Shown one piece after another: positions 1 through 8,431 of a DNA stretch of 23,267 nt (the stretch's first letter is position 1; each line of letters opens with the position of its first letter). Below the pieces are notes generated by a model. The model saw only the letters and a list, made by a program, of their open reading frames with translations. It was not told the DNA's origin and did not search any database. Origin of the DNA: Lachnospiraceae bacterium (GTDB lineage Bacteria > Bacillota_A > Clostridia > Lachnospirales > Lachnospiraceae); assembly GCA_024684065.1 (NCBI GenBank), contig JAIKXO010000311.1:1-23267 (forward strand), given 5' to 3'. The position numbers were made by a program, and so were the translations under genes.

Positions 1-990
1 TACAAAACCCGGTGCGCCCTCCACTTCCCCGATTATGAATTCATGGCCCGCTTCGTGAGCTCTTAAACCTGCAAAGGACGTGATGACCTGCTTCTTCGGT
101 ATGTTCTTTACGGATTTGTCAACCAGGCTCAGTACGGTATTAAGTCCTTCCCTTGAAGTCATGGTTCCTTCCTTATAATGCTGGTCCACTGCCGTAGGCC
201 CGAGAAGAATGTTTCCATGGGCGGTCTTACTGACTAATACCCCTTTTCCCATTTTCCCGGGGAGCTGAAATATTGTACTGTTTACAAGGTCTGATGCATT
301 CCTGTCAAGCAGGCAGTATTCTCCCCTGCGGGCTGTGATATGGATCTTCCGGTCGGAAACCATATTATGCATCCTGTCGGAATATACTCCCGCCGCGTTT
401 ACTACGACCTTTGCTTCTATCCTGCCGAGATTCGTGATCAGAGAGTAACCGTTGTCCTTCTTAAGAATATCCTGAACCTCTGTATTGAAGCGGAACTCCA
501 CCCCGTTTTTGCAGGCTACCTCCGCATAGGCATAATTCAGGGTAAAAGGACAGACTATCCCCGCCGTAGGCGCCCAGAGGGCTGCGATAACGCCGTCCCC
601 GATATTGGGCTCCATCTTAAGGATCCTGTCCCTGTCTATGATCTCAAGTCCCTCGACTCCGTTTAAAACTCCCTGCTCATACAGCCTGTCAAGTGTTTCC
701 CTGTCATCATCTTCTGTGCACACCACTAGAGAACCGCACTGCACAAAAGGAACGTCAAGCTCCTTTGTAAGAGCCGGCATCATACGGTTTCCCTGAACAT
801 TAAGTTTAGCCATGAGCGTTCCCGGCTCGCAGTCAAAACCCGCATGGACTATCCCGCTGTTGGCTTTTGACGTGCCGTAGCATACATCAGGCATTTTCTC
901 GGCCACACAGACAGAAAGATCGTAACGGGACAATTCCCTCGCGGTAGAGGTGCCGGAAACGCCTCCGCCAATGATCACCACATCATACAT
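1..990 (-). CDS. GlpA-like NAD(P)/FAD-dependent oxidoreductase, 3' end outside window
   Basis: The 330 codons visible encode a DAO-superfamily flavoenzyme; the C-terminus is lost at the window edge. The N-terminus YDVVIIGGGVSGTSTAREL is the Rossmann FAD-binding fold (GxGxxG), followed by NSGIVHAGFD near residue 44 and NAAGVYSDR further on. These motifs are typical of the GlpA/GlpO glycerol-3-phosphate dehydrogenase-like group, which often ends in a [2Fe-2S] domain that would lie outside. An ATG at 990 is preceded by AAAGGAG at good spacing. It is the last visible gene of the ABC-transporter operon, about 100 nt after the permease, with a palindromic repeat between. The substrate cannot be read from sequence; glycerol-3-phosphate or another hydroxy acid is possible. 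The fold assignment is firm and the reaction is inferred. Confidence 0.85.
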   Translation of the reverse strand, partial: MYDVVIIGGGVSGTSTARELSRYDLSVCVAEKMPDVCYGTSKANSGIVHAGFDCEPGTLMAKLNVQGNRMMPALTKELDVPFVQCGSLVVCTEDDDRETLDRLYEQGVLNGVEGLEIIDRDRILKMEPNIGDGVIAALWAPTAGIVCPFTLNYAYAEVACKNGVEFRFNTEVQDILKKDNGYSLITNLGRIEAKVVVNAAGVYSDRMHNMVSDRKIHITARRGEYCLLDRNASDLVNSTIFQLPGKMGKGVLVSKTAHGNILLGPTAVDQHYKEGTMTSREGLNTVLSLVDKSVKNIPKKQVITSFAGLRAHEAGHEFIIGEVEGAPGFV

Positions 991-1006
991 ACAGTACTCC
1001 TTTACT

Positions 1007-1080
1007 GCGCCGATTTACGCAGTAAATCGTGCGCTTTGGCACAAACTTCAGTTTGTGCCGATCCGGTCTTTGACCGGATC
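1007..1080 (-). repeat. Three-hairpin intergenic repeat, copy 1
   Basis: Read toward the downstream oxidoreductase gene it has three hairpins. Hairpin I (1060-1080) has arms GATCCGGTC/GACCGGATC. Hairpin II (1038-1059) has arms GGCACAAAC/GTTTGTGCC. Hairpin III (1011-1029) has arms CGATTTA/TAAATCG. The copy starts 11 nt after the permease stop codon and ends just before the ribosome site of the next gene. No U-tract follows, so it does not look like a terminator. Confidence 0.85.
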
Positions 1081-1090
1081 ATTTCATCTG

Positions 1091-1939
1091 TCATTTCACG
1101 GCACCGGTTATTCCTTCCGCAAACTGTTTCTGGAGAATGAAGAAGATGACCATGGTCGGGATGGAGCAGAACAATACTCCCATCATAAGCATTCCGTAAT
1201 CCACAGTGTATCCGTTGCTTATATTCGCTATCAGAATAGGCATGGTCTGGGCGCTGCTGTCCGTAAGGACCACGCGGGGCCACAGATACGCATTCCAGGC
1301 GTTCATGAAGGTAATAACCGCAGCTGCCGCATAGGTTGCCTTCATTACCGGCATATACATATAAAAGAAAATGGCAAACTCGGAAAGGCCGTCGATACGC
1401 GCCGCTTCCAGGATATCAACGGGAAAGTTTCTGCTGTTCTGACGAAACATCATGATCATAAAGGGCGTGGAAACCGCAGGCAGGATAAATCCCCATACCT
1501 TGTTCAGAAAATGGAGCCTGCTCATCATTCCAAACAGAGGGATCATAGTGGCAACTCCCGGTATCATCATCGCCATCAACAATATCCCGAACAGAACATC
1601 CTTTCCCTTATCATGATAGAGTTCAAACCCATAACCGGCGAGCGAACAGATAAAGATACAGAGGATCGTCTGTGCGGTAGCATAAAGGAAAGAGTTGCCC
1701 ATGAAGCTCCCGAGAGTAGCACCGGAGCCCTGCGCTATGGCCGCCGACATCAGGTTCTTAAAGTTCACCGCCGCTTCCGTCCCGAACCAGATCTTACCGC
1801 GGGCGACATCCACTGTATTGTTTGTGGCCGCCGTCACCATCCAGAACAGCGGAAACACTGAAAACAGGGAAAAAAATATCAGAAAAATGTAGCTTGGTAT
1901 CAGTCTTCTCTGCACTACGGATTTGTTTTTCTTAGTCAC
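1091..1939 (-). CDS. Carbohydrate ABC transporter permease, MalG/UgpE type
   Basis: Inner-membrane subunit of a sugar-type (CUT1) ABC importer, about 282 residues. It has six hydrophobic segments and the cytoplasmic EAA loop (EAARIDGLSEF near residue 178) that docks on the ATPase. The start is taken as GTG at 1939, giving MTKKNKS, which mirrors the start of the neighbouring permease. The sequence AAGTAGGTGAT eight bases upstream is a near-perfect ribosome site. An upstream in-frame GTG at 1948 is the alternative. It overlaps the preceding permease by 8 nt, so translation is probably coupled. No ATPase is encoded in the window, so a shared MsmK-like ATPase elsewhere is likely. Confidence 0.93.
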   Translation of the reverse strand: MTKKNKSVVQRRLIPSYIFLIFFSLFSVFPLFWMVTAATNNTVDVARGKIWFGTEAAVNFKNLMSAAIAQGSGATLGSFMGNSFLYATAQTILCIFICSLAGYGFELYHDKGKDVLFGILLMAMMIPGVATMIPLFGMMSRLHFLNKVWGFILPAVSTPFMIMMFRQNSRNFPVDILEAARIDGLSEFAIFFYMYMPVMKATYAAAAVITFMNAWNAYLWPRVVLTDSSAQTMPILIANISNGYTVDYGMLMMGVLFCSIPTMVIFFILQKQFAEGITGAVK

Positions 1940-2828
1940 GGGTATCACCTACTTTCAGATTGATGGCTGCAAGGATAGCCACCAGGATAAGGACAAAGAA
2001 GGACATTGCGGAAGCATAGCCGAAGTTCGCCACTCCCGTTCCAAAGGCATTGTTATAAATATAATGCGACATGGTGATAGTTGTATTTGCCGGTCCCCCA
2101 TTCGTCAGGTTGACTGATTCGTCAAAGAGCTGAAGTGTGCCGTTTATGGACATTATAAATGTCATGATGATCACCGGGCGCAGCAGCGGAACCGTGATAT
2201 ACCAGAAAGTCTTCCAACCGGTGGCACCATCGATCTTGGCGGCTTCATACACCGAATACTCTATGTTCTGAAGACCTGCCAGGAAAAACACCATGTTATA
2301 GCCCGTCCATCTCCATACCAGGGCGAAAATTATAACAAACCGTGCGGTTCCCGTCTGTCCGAGCCAGTTAACATTCTCATCGATAAGGTGAAGATTCGTA
2401 AGGATCATGTTTACAAGTCCCTGGGTCGCAAACAGGGAACGAAAGATCAGGGCGTAGGAAACCAGTGAAATTGCACAGGGAAGAAAGACGCAGGTCCGGA
2501 AAATGCCCCTGAATTTCAGATCCTTATTATTCAAAAGCTGGGCTAAGAGGATTGCCAGGATAAGCATGATGGGGACCTGGATTATCAGGTACATAAAGGT
2601 ATTGAAGACGGACTTCATAAAGGTTTTATCCTGAAACATCCTGGAATAATTGAATGTGACAGGATTTGCCCATTTGAGGCTGGCTGCCGAACCGGTCTTT
2701 AACGACATAAACAAAGCCGATATCATCGGATAAAAGCTGAAAATAAAGATCATCACGGATGCCGCCAGTAAGAACAGCCAGCCGGCTCTCTTCTGTTTGA
2801 CGGATATGGAGTGCGATTTTTTAGTCAA
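1932..2828 (-). CDS. Carbohydrate ABC transporter permease, MalF/UgpA type
   Basis: Partner permease of the CUT1 sugar importer, 298 residues with about six membrane spans. The EAA loop reads EAAKIDGATGWKTFWYITVP, starting near residue 195. The start codon is TTG at 2828, preceded by AAGGAGGGATACCA, a strong ribosome site at proper spacing; no ATG is better placed. It follows the solute-binding protein gene after about 94 nt that contain an intrinsic terminator, so the permeases are probably made at a lower level than the binding protein. The substrate is not deducible from the permeases. Confidence 0.93.
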   Translation of the reverse strand: MTKKSHSISVKQKRAGWLFLLAASVMIFIFSFYPMISALFMSLKTGSAASLKWANPVTFNYSRMFQDKTFMKSVFNTFMYLIIQVPIMLILAILLAQLLNNKDLKFRGIFRTCVFLPCAISLVSYALIFRSLFATQGLVNMILTNLHLIDENVNWLGQTGTARFVIIFALVWRWTGYNMVFFLAGLQNIEYSVYEAAKIDGATGWKTFWYITVPLLRPVIIMTFIMSINGTLQLFDESVNLTNGGPANTTITMSHYIYNNAFGTGVANFGYASAMSFFVLILVAILAAINLKVGDTRD

Positions 2829-2868
2829 TGGTATCCCTCCTTAATTCCCTTATTAAGTTTCTGTTCTT

Positions 2869-2900
2869 AAAAAAACAGGGAACCGGATAGCCCGGTTCCC
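2869..2900 (-). terminator. Intrinsic terminator/attenuator between binding protein and permeases
   Basis: On the minus strand a 9-bp perfect GC-rich stem (GGGAACCGG/CCGGTTCCC, 2878-2886 and 2892-2900, 5-nt loop) is followed almost directly by seven T residues (2869-2875). It lies inside the operon after the binding-protein stop codon. This position is common in ABC import operons, where it gives excess binding protein. Confidence 0.85.
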
Positions 2901-2922
2901 CGTATGAAGCTCACCGTACAGA

Positions 2923-4308
2923 CTAATTTGTTGATCCGGCGATTTCAAACTCGATCTGTTCCTGAGCTGACTGGATCTCGCTCTCGAGATCTGCACCGTT
3001 CTGAACATTGGTGATCAGTGTATTTACAAGTGTACGAAGATTGTAATGGAAATCACTCTGCTGAACTACGGGAACATGAGAACCCATCTCAACGATGTCG
3101 GCATAAATAGCCTGGCCGTTGAAGTAGTCAACGCCTTCCTGATAGACATCGGACTTGCCGGCTGAGATACAGCAGGTAATAACGCCGCCGTTCTTAAGAG
3201 CCGCATCATAGGTCTCGATAGCGCCTTCACCGCCGCCGAAGGTATATGCCAGGAAATCCTTGGCAAGCTCGGGCTTGCTGCAGTTTGCGGTGATATACAG
3301 AGAAGAACCGCCGTTACTTGCATAGCCTTCCTTGCCGCCCTCTAAAGTCGGAAGAGTCGTGATAGCCCACTTTCCGCTGTTCTCGGCAACCTGCTCGATG
3401 GTAGGGATGATCCAGTTTCCGTTCATAACACCGGCCACCTGGTTTCCGACGATCGTCTGGTCAGTATAATCGCTCCAGCTGTTTGCAAGGATGATGGTGC
3501 CGTCATTGGCTCCCTGAACTACGACCTTAATAGCTTCAGCAAATTCCGGGGTATCAACGAGAACAGGAGTCGTATTGTCTTTCCACTGTGAAAGGCCTTC
3601 AGCCTGAAGCATCATATAAGGAAGGTCATCGCCGGAATGATCCATTGAAAGCAGCGCATAGCCGGTCTTTTCCTTAACCGTCTTCGCAATATCCAGCCAT
3701 TCGTTCCATGAAATGCCTGTCACGTCGTCGATGGTGTATCCGCTCTCCTCAAGGACATCTGTACGATATGCGAAAACAGCCGTGCCGTTATCTACGGGAG
3801 CGCCATAGTGCTTGCCGTTTATCGTGCTGTAGGAAATCTTTTCCGCGCCGAGATTCGACCAGTCAATTCCCGCATCCTCGATATCCTGCCATGCATCCGG
3901 ATAGTCCGCTACGAATCTCTGGATATAGTGATCCTGGAACAGGACGATATCGGGAAGGGAGCTGTAATCTCCTGCCGAAGCCGCCAGAGTGACCGCCTGC
4001 TCAACATCCTGGGAACCGGACTGGGTAATGATATTCAGCTTGAAGTCCGGATCAACTGCCTTATAGGCCGCCTCTGCCGCCTGAAGCGCAGGGATATTAA
4101 AGTTTGCATCCCATGCATAAACGGAAAGCTCATGCTCTCCTTCACTGGCTACGTCAGCTACGGGAGCCGCAGCTTCTTCAGCCGGAGCCTCTGCCTCACC
4201 GCTGTCCGCTGCCGGAGCCGCGGGAGCTGCCGGAGCGGCGCCGCATGCGGTCAGCATTGAGGATGCTAACGCACCTGCTAACAGAACCGAAAGAATCTTC
4301 TTCTTCAT
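2923..4308 (-). CDS. Extracellular solute-binding lipoprotein of sugar-type ABC importer
   Basis: A 461-residue family 1 solute-binding protein. The start is the ATG at 4308 (MKKKILSVLL), because AGAAGGAGG precedes it and a lipoprotein signal peptide follows directly, with lipobox LTAC and the acylated Cys at residue 22. Upstream in-frame codons would add an unlikely leader. An Ala/Pro/Glu-rich linker (residues 23-55) tethers the domain to the membrane; the core then shows the two-lobed binding-protein pattern (ISWNEWLDIAKTVKEKTGY, MNGNWIIPTIEQ). It is first in its operon behind a strong promoter, and the two permease genes follow. The GlpA-like enzyme downstream hints at a glycerol-phosphate or polyol-type ligand, but this is only contextual. 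Confidence 0.94.
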   Translation of the reverse strand: MKKKILSVLLAGALASSMLTACGAAPAAPAAPAADSGEAEAPAEEAAAPVADVASEGEHELSVYAWDANFNIPALQAAEAAYKAVDPDFKLNIITQSGSQDVEQAVTLAASAGDYSSLPDIVLFQDHYIQRFVADYPDAWQDIEDAGIDWSNLGAEKISYSTINGKHYGAPVDNGTAVFAYRTDVLEESGYTIDDVTGISWNEWLDIAKTVKEKTGYALLSMDHSGDDLPYMMLQAEGLSQWKDNTTPVLVDTPEFAEAIKVVVQGANDGTIILANSWSDYTDQTIVGNQVAGVMNGNWIIPTIEQVAENSGKWAITTLPTLEGGKEGYASNGGSSLYITANCSKPELAKDFLAYTFGGGEGAIETYDAALKNGGVITCCISAGKSDVYQEGVDYFNGQAIYADIVEMGSHVPVVQQSDFHYNLRTLVNTLITNVQNGADLESEIQSAQEQIEFEIAGSTN

Positions 4309-4399
4309 CAAATAAACCTCCTTCTGTTTGAATGCTTTACATACCAAATACTTTGTGCATTTTGTACATAAATCACTGCTAAAATTATTCGTTAAATGT

Positions 4400-4428
4400 A
4401 TAATATTATCTTTTCCTTCTCTTGTCAA
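4400..4428 (-). promoter_or_regulatory. Sigma-A promoter of the ABC import operon
   Basis: On the minus strand TTGACA (4423-4428) and TATTAT (4400-4405) are separated by exactly 17 nt. Transcription should start near 4393, giving a leader of about 85 nt before the binding-protein ATG at 4308. Confidence 0.8.
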
Positions 4429-4456
4429 TTCCTGTAATCAAAATATGGAAAACAGA

Positions 4457-5383
4457 TCAGATATTTACGTTATGCCCCTCATAACCGAGCACTCCCCGCT
4501 TCCCCGACTGTTTGGTCTTATACAGGGCGCTGTCAGCGCAGGACACAAGCTTTGCAACATTGTAGGGGTCTCCGGATATGTGGACATCAACGAACCCGAT
4601 ACTGACCGAGATCGGTATGCCTTCCCCGTCAGAAGCGGATTCTATCTTCTTTCCCAGATCGGTAAGCCTCTCGGTCACCTGGGAAACGGTACCGGGCACC
4701 ACGCCCACAAACTCATCCCCGCCCCAGCGGCAGACCTGCCCTTCATATCTCACGGCGGAACGCAGTTCCCTCGCCACGATCTTAAGCGCGGCGTCTCCTG
4801 CCTCATGGCCCTTCAGATCGTTTACCAGTTTAAAATTATCTACATCCATGATAAACAGGGCTGACGAAGCATAATCCTTTTTCATGCAGTTCTGGTACCA
4901 CCAGATCATAAAGCTTTCCCTGCCCTGCAGACCCGTCAGAAAATCCCTGGAAGCCTGCCTGAGCTCCTGCCAGAGATGTCTTCTCGCTTCAGTGGAAACA
5001 AAGACCAGTATCACAGAGTTACCTTCTTTTCCGGATCTCGAAGGAAAGATCAGCTCGTCACCGTCGGAAAGAAAGATCTTTTCTCCCGGCTTCATGATCT
5101 GCCCCTTAAACAGAACACCGTTTGTCGTTTCGAGCACGGTATATGAAGTGCCCTTCTTTGTTGTTTCAAGGATACCGTGTTTTCTTGAGACAAACCTGTC
5201 AAACACCGGAATGTCCGGCATGTAGTCATCTGACGGTCTTCCTATCCGCTGAATCCCATCAAGACCGTACTCTGAAATAGTACGACCGTGGCAGACAAAA
5301 AGGGATGCCTGCTCTTCCGGGGCGTCAGAATCCCCTTCCTCCCTTACCGTCCTGATGAGGGCCTCAGTATTATCCTCTACCAT
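4457..5383 (-). CDS. FHA-GGDEF diguanylate cyclase
   Basis: A 308-residue cytoplasmic protein predicted to make c-di-GMP under control of phosphothreonine binding. Residues about 28-130 form an FHA domain: GR at 48-49, SRKH at 66-69 and TNG at 87-89 are the usual ligand-binding positions. Residues about 145-308 form a GGDEF domain with DFLTGL, metal-binding MDVDNF (D180), GHEAGD and an intact GGDEF at 221-225. The inhibitory RxxD site is degenerate (RYEG), so product inhibition may be absent. The start is taken at ATG 5383 (MVEDNTEAL). The in-frame extension to 5470 only translates the adjoining palindromic repeat. No membrane segment is seen. It is separated from the upstream NamZ gene by about 335 nt of repeats. 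Confidence 0.92.
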   Translation of the reverse strand: MVEDNTEALIRTVREEGDSDAPEEQASLFVCHGRTISEYGLDGIQRIGRPSDDYMPDIPVFDRFVSRKHGILETTKKGTSYTVLETTNGVLFKGQIMKPGEKIFLSDGDELIFPSRSGKEGNSVILVFVSTEARRHLWQELRQASRDFLTGLQGRESFMIWWYQNCMKKDYASSALFIMDVDNFKLVNDLKGHEAGDAALKIVARELRSAVRYEGQVCRWGGDEFVGVVPGTVSQVTERLTDLGKKIESASDGEGIPISVSIGFVDVHISGDPYNVAKLVSCADSALYKTKQSGKRGVLGYEGHNVNI

Positions 5384-5401
5384 ACATCGTTCTTCCTCTC
5401 T

Positions 5402-5514
5402 GCGCCGATTCGATCCGGCCTGCTTTTCAGGTCTGCACCGATTTACGAAGTAAATCGTGTGCTTAGGCACGAACTTCAGTTCGTGCCGATTCGGTCTGCC
5501 CTGCAGACCGAATC
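5402..5514 (-). repeat. Three-hairpin intergenic repeat, copy 2a with partial unit
   Basis: The full unit has hairpin I at 5488-5514 (GATTCGGTCTG/CAGACCGAATC), hairpin II at 5466-5487 (GGCACGAAC/GTTCGTGCC) and hairpin III at 5439-5457 (CGATTTA/TAAATCG). A partial unit, with only a degenerate GGCCTG/CAGGTC hairpin, lies at 5402-5434 directly before the ribosome site of the FHA-GGDEF gene. It is arranged as a tandem pair with copy 2b. Confidence 0.85.
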
Positions 5515-5539
5515 ATTTCCGCCCGGATCATTTCATACT

Positions 5540-5656
5540 GCACCGATTTGCGCAGCAAATCGTGTGCTTAGGTACGAACTTTAGTTCGTACCGAATAAAT
5601 TCGGCATTTGCTTTGGCAAATGTCGAATAAGGCCGACCTGCTTTTTAGGTCGGATC
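5540..5656 (-). repeat. Three-hairpin intergenic repeat, copy 2b, expanded
   Basis: Hairpin III lies at 5544-5562 (CGATTTG/CAAATCG). Hairpin II at 5571-5592 has arms GGTACGAAC/GTTCGTACC, a compensated change relative to copy 2a. It is followed by an extra hairpin at about 5600-5627 (TTCGGCATTTGC against GCAAATGTCGAA) and a hairpin at 5633-5653 (CCGACCT/AGGTCGG). With copy 2a it fills the 335-nt gap between the NamZ stop and the FHA-GGDEF start. No other gene is seen there. Confidence 0.8.
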
Positions 5657-5718
5657 ATTTCCTTAACAAATCGCTGCCTCTCCGCCCGCCGGCATTTTTC
5701 AGCCGAAAAGCCCCGGGA

Positions 5719-7194
5719 TCATTCATCATATAACAGATACGGCCTTCGCTGCTCCTTAAATGCATTTATCTCCTCCTGCCATGAAGCCTTTATATCCTCC
5801 GCGCTTTCACCCGCGATTATCCTCTTCCTGAGATCATCCGAGCCGCTCAGCAGATCGATCCAGTACCGGTCTCCGTTCTTCCGGTTTGCAAAAAAATCCA
5901 TATCAGGATGTTCTCTGTGAAAATCGTTATATGCTTCCGTCAGGTAATCGAGGTTTATTCCGTCGTTCCATATGCGGTCAAGCGGAATATCCCTGAGATT
6001 CTTTCCGTGGCAGGTTTTGCCTTCAAAGGGAGGATTATTTGCCCCGTCGATACTTTGAGGCGTAAATGACCAGGGATATTCCTCCTCACTCAGATACGGG
6101 CTTCCGTATATCTCAAAAGGCATATCGGTACCTCGTCCCACGGATATATAGGTGTTCTCGAAAAAACAGGTGGATGCATAGAGATAGACTGCCCTCATAT
6201 CCTTTATATTCGGTGATGGCCGCTTAATAAGGCATGTTTTCATGGAATGAGAATAGTTCTTACAGGGTATCACCGTAAGGTTGCACGCATTTTTCCCTGC
6301 TTCAAGCCATCCTTCCCCATTTATCATACCGGCAAGCTCCCCCCAGGTCATTCCGTAAACAACGGGTATGGGAAGCAGCCCCACCCCCGACTTATAACCC
6401 TCCTTCAGTACCGGCCCGTCCACATAGAATCCGTTCGGATTCGGCCTGTCAAGGATGATCACCTCCTTACCGGCCGTCGCGCAGGCATCCATGAGATAAT
6501 ACATGGAAATATAGTAGGTATAGTATCTCAGTCCCACATCCTGCATATCGACAACGAGTGTATCAAATGAGTCCATGCTTTCACGGGAGGGATAATGGGT
6601 ATTATTATGATACAGCGAAAGGATCGGGACTCCGGTCTTTTCATCCACCGAATCGTCTACGTTCGCCCCCGCATCAGCAGTTCCCCTGAAGCCGTGCTCC
6701 GGGCTGAATACCGCAACAACATTCACATCATGTTCTATCAGCGCATCCAGTATATGTTCGCCGCAGGTTACCTCATTCCCGTTTTTGTCAAGCCCGAAGG
6801 GTATAAGGTCATAGCCTTCTGCCAGTGAAATATCAGCTTTATCTCCGACAATACCGGTCTGATTTGAAAACAGTGCGACACGCCTGCCCTCAAGAAGCGG
6901 TATGTACTCATCAAACTGCTCATCCCCAAGAACAGGTTCTTTTACTTCTTCTTTTTGCGCTCCTTTATCGGTTCCGGTTTCTGTCTCCGCCCCTGTTTCA
7001 CGGTTTGCTTCAGCTGCAGTAATTTTCCTTGTTTCCTTCACATCTTCCGTTTCCGGGATAATTTCGGGAGTTTCCGCGATCATATGCTGTCCGTCCTTCT
7101 GTACTTCCTCAGACAGCTTTTCCTTTTGATCACAACCGGTCATCACAGGCATAAGCATAAGCAGCAGAATAAGTAATATCCGGCCTCTTTTCAT
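5719..7194 (-). CDS. namZ: NamZ-type exo-beta-N-acetylmuramidase lipoprotein (DUF1343)
   Basis: A 491-residue exported lipoprotein. The signal peptide MKRGRILLILLLMLMPVMTG is followed by Cys 21 (lipobox MTGC). A Glu/Thr-rich linker runs to about residue 92, then a full DUF1343 domain: ALFSNQTGI, SPEHGFRGTADAG (164-176), VDMQDVGLRYYTY, LDRPNPNG and VYGMTWGELA are hallmarks of the family. NamZ enzymes remove MurNAc from the non-reducing end of peptidoglycan fragments, a step in cell-wall recycling. The start at 7194 has GGGGAG upstream and gives a normal signal peptide. An in-frame ATG at 7221 overlaps the preceding gene's stop (ATGA) and is the alternative. It is the last gene of a same-direction cluster. 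No murP, murQ or nagZ is visible nearby. Confidence 0.9.
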   Translation of the reverse strand: MKRGRILLILLLMLMPVMTGCDQKEKLSEEVQKDGQHMIAETPEIIPETEDVKETRKITAAEANRETGAETETGTDKGAQKEEVKEPVLGDEQFDEYIPLLEGRRVALFSNQTGIVGDKADISLAEGYDLIPFGLDKNGNEVTCGEHILDALIEHDVNVVAVFSPEHGFRGTADAGANVDDSVDEKTGVPILSLYHNNTHYPSRESMDSFDTLVVDMQDVGLRYYTYYISMYYLMDACATAGKEVIILDRPNPNGFYVDGPVLKEGYKSGVGLLPIPVVYGMTWGELAGMINGEGWLEAGKNACNLTVIPCKNYSHSMKTCLIKRPSPNIKDMRAVYLYASTCFFENTYISVGRGTDMPFEIYGSPYLSEEEYPWSFTPQSIDGANNPPFEGKTCHGKNLRDIPLDRIWNDGINLDYLTEAYNDFHREHPDMDFFANRKNGDRYWIDLLSGSDDLRKRIIAGESAEDIKASWQEEINAFKEQRRPYLLYDE

Positions 7195-7217
7195 AAAATT
7201 CTTTCTCCCCGGATTTC

Positions 7218-8405
7218 TCATGATGCGGCGGCAAGCTCCTCCACATCCTTTTCAACGGCTGCGCCGCTTCCGTTGTCATATATCGTTGCGAAATCGTCGC
7301 GCATGGATATCGTTTCAAAGCCGTGCTCTTCGCAGAACTCACGCAGGGAATCGGCTTTTTCCATGCTGCCGTACTCACGTTCCAGATCATCGCAGAGTAC
7401 CATATAGGCTCTGCCCTCATACTGCTTGTTGTTCTTCACATACTGTGCCATGGAAAGATCACCGCTGCTGTTACCGAAGGCAAGCACGGGAACCTTGCCG
7501 ATCTCCTCAGCTATAACGGAGACCTTATTCATCTTGATAGTCTTAATAAGCAGCTCCCCGCTTGATACAACCTCATCATCCTCCGTGTAAAGATAGTCGA
7601 GTCCGTCGGTATCCCCCTGGCCCGTAGCCACCATTTTATAGCTCATTCCGATGACCCTGTTTTCGGGAATGCCGAATACGTCCTTTGCAAAAGCCCTGCA
7701 GATATTCCTGTCAGATCCGCTGACAATATAGCACTGGAAATCATTTTCCTGAAGATATGAGAGCATATCGGCCATCGGTTTGTAAATCGCTCCTCCTTTG
7801 GTGAGATCCGTAAAGCCCTCAGCTTCGCTCTCCATAAAATGCTCAGCATATTCCATGATCTCCGAAGGAGTCATACCTGCATAGGCCTTTCCTGCGTATT
7901 CGGCGTGAAGACGCTCATTTCCCTTCGGAAGAGTCGCAAAATACATGGCCCCCTCGTTTCCGGAATAAACGCCCTCCTCCAGAGCACGGGCAAACTCCTT
8001 CATATCCTCCGGGGCATCATAGCTTTCATCATAGAGCGCACGGTGGATAAACATCATATATTCAAAATAAGCGGGATAGGTTTCCCCGATAAGCGTCCCG
8101 TCCATATCAAATACCGCTATCCGGTCTGATTCGGGAATAAAATCCTCTGAATCCGGATCGGTCACTCTTTCAACATATTCCCGGATCGATGCGGCTGCCT
8201 TTGAATCCGCGGTCCAATCCTCAAAAAAGTCCTGATCATCCTCTGTATCGGAAAGCTCAGTATCCCCCCTTTCCATCTCCACTGCTCCTGTTTGAAAATC
8301 CACATACATACCGGATATCCCCATATCCGTAAATCCCTGACATCCTGTCAGGGCAATTGACAGCACAGCTGCCGACAACAATGTGATCATGTTCTTTCGT
8401 ATCAT
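7218..8405 (-). CDS. HAD-family phosphatase-like lipoprotein
   Basis: A 395-residue lipoprotein with lipobox LTGC and Cys 22, then an acidic linker. The HAD phosphohydrolase core starts near residue 95. Motif I is FDMDGT (nucleophile D100, acid/base D102), motif II is VSGSD (S229), a Lys near 292 can serve as motif III and motif IV is GNSSGD (311-316). The spacing and the inserted helical cap between motifs I and II resemble phosphoserine-phosphatase-like HAD enzymes, but here on the outside of the membrane. The ATG at 8405 follows GGAGGAAAAAG. Its stop is within about 24 nt of the NamZ start, so the two surface lipoproteins are very likely co-expressed. The substrate is unknown; a phosphorylated wall sugar is only a guess. 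Confidence 0.88.
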   Translation of the reverse strand: MIRKNMITLLSAAVLSIALTGCQGFTDMGISGMYVDFQTGAVEMERGDTELSDTEDDQDFFEDWTADSKAAASIREYVERVTDPDSEDFIPESDRIAVFDMDGTLIGETYPAYFEYMMFIHRALYDESYDAPEDMKEFARALEEGVYSGNEGAMYFATLPKGNERLHAEYAGKAYAGMTPSEIMEYAEHFMESEAEGFTDLTKGGAIYKPMADMLSYLQENDFQCYIVSGSDRNICRAFAKDVFGIPENRVIGMSYKMVATGQGDTDGLDYLYTEDDEVVSSGELLIKTIKMNKVSVIAEEIGKVPVLAFGNSSGDLSMAQYVKNNKQYEGRAYMVLCDDLEREYGSMEKADSLREFCEEHGFETISMRDDFATIYDNGSGAAVEKDVEELAAAS

Positions 8406-8431
8406 CTTTTTCCTCCTTTTTATGCATTACT

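Noticed and set aside
1007..1080. Repeat copies as rho-independent terminators
   Set aside because: No U-tract follows any hairpin II or III in the direction of transcription, and genuine terminators with T runs are found separately at 2869, 13387 and 18969.
950..1861. Long plus-strand frame of 303 codons opposite a permease gene
   Set aside because: It is a shadow of the ABC permease on the minus strand; it has a repetitive His/Arg-rich composition, no family motif, and runs through a repeat copy.
4480..4500. Stem GTTATG/CATAAC near the end of the FHA-GGDEF gene as a terminator
   Set aside because: The stem is only 6 bp within coding sequence and no T run follows on the minus strand.
5384..5470. 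N-terminal extension of the FHA-GGDEF protein
   Set aside because: These 29 codons translate the adjoining palindromic repeat, and a better start with GAGG upstream exists at 5383.
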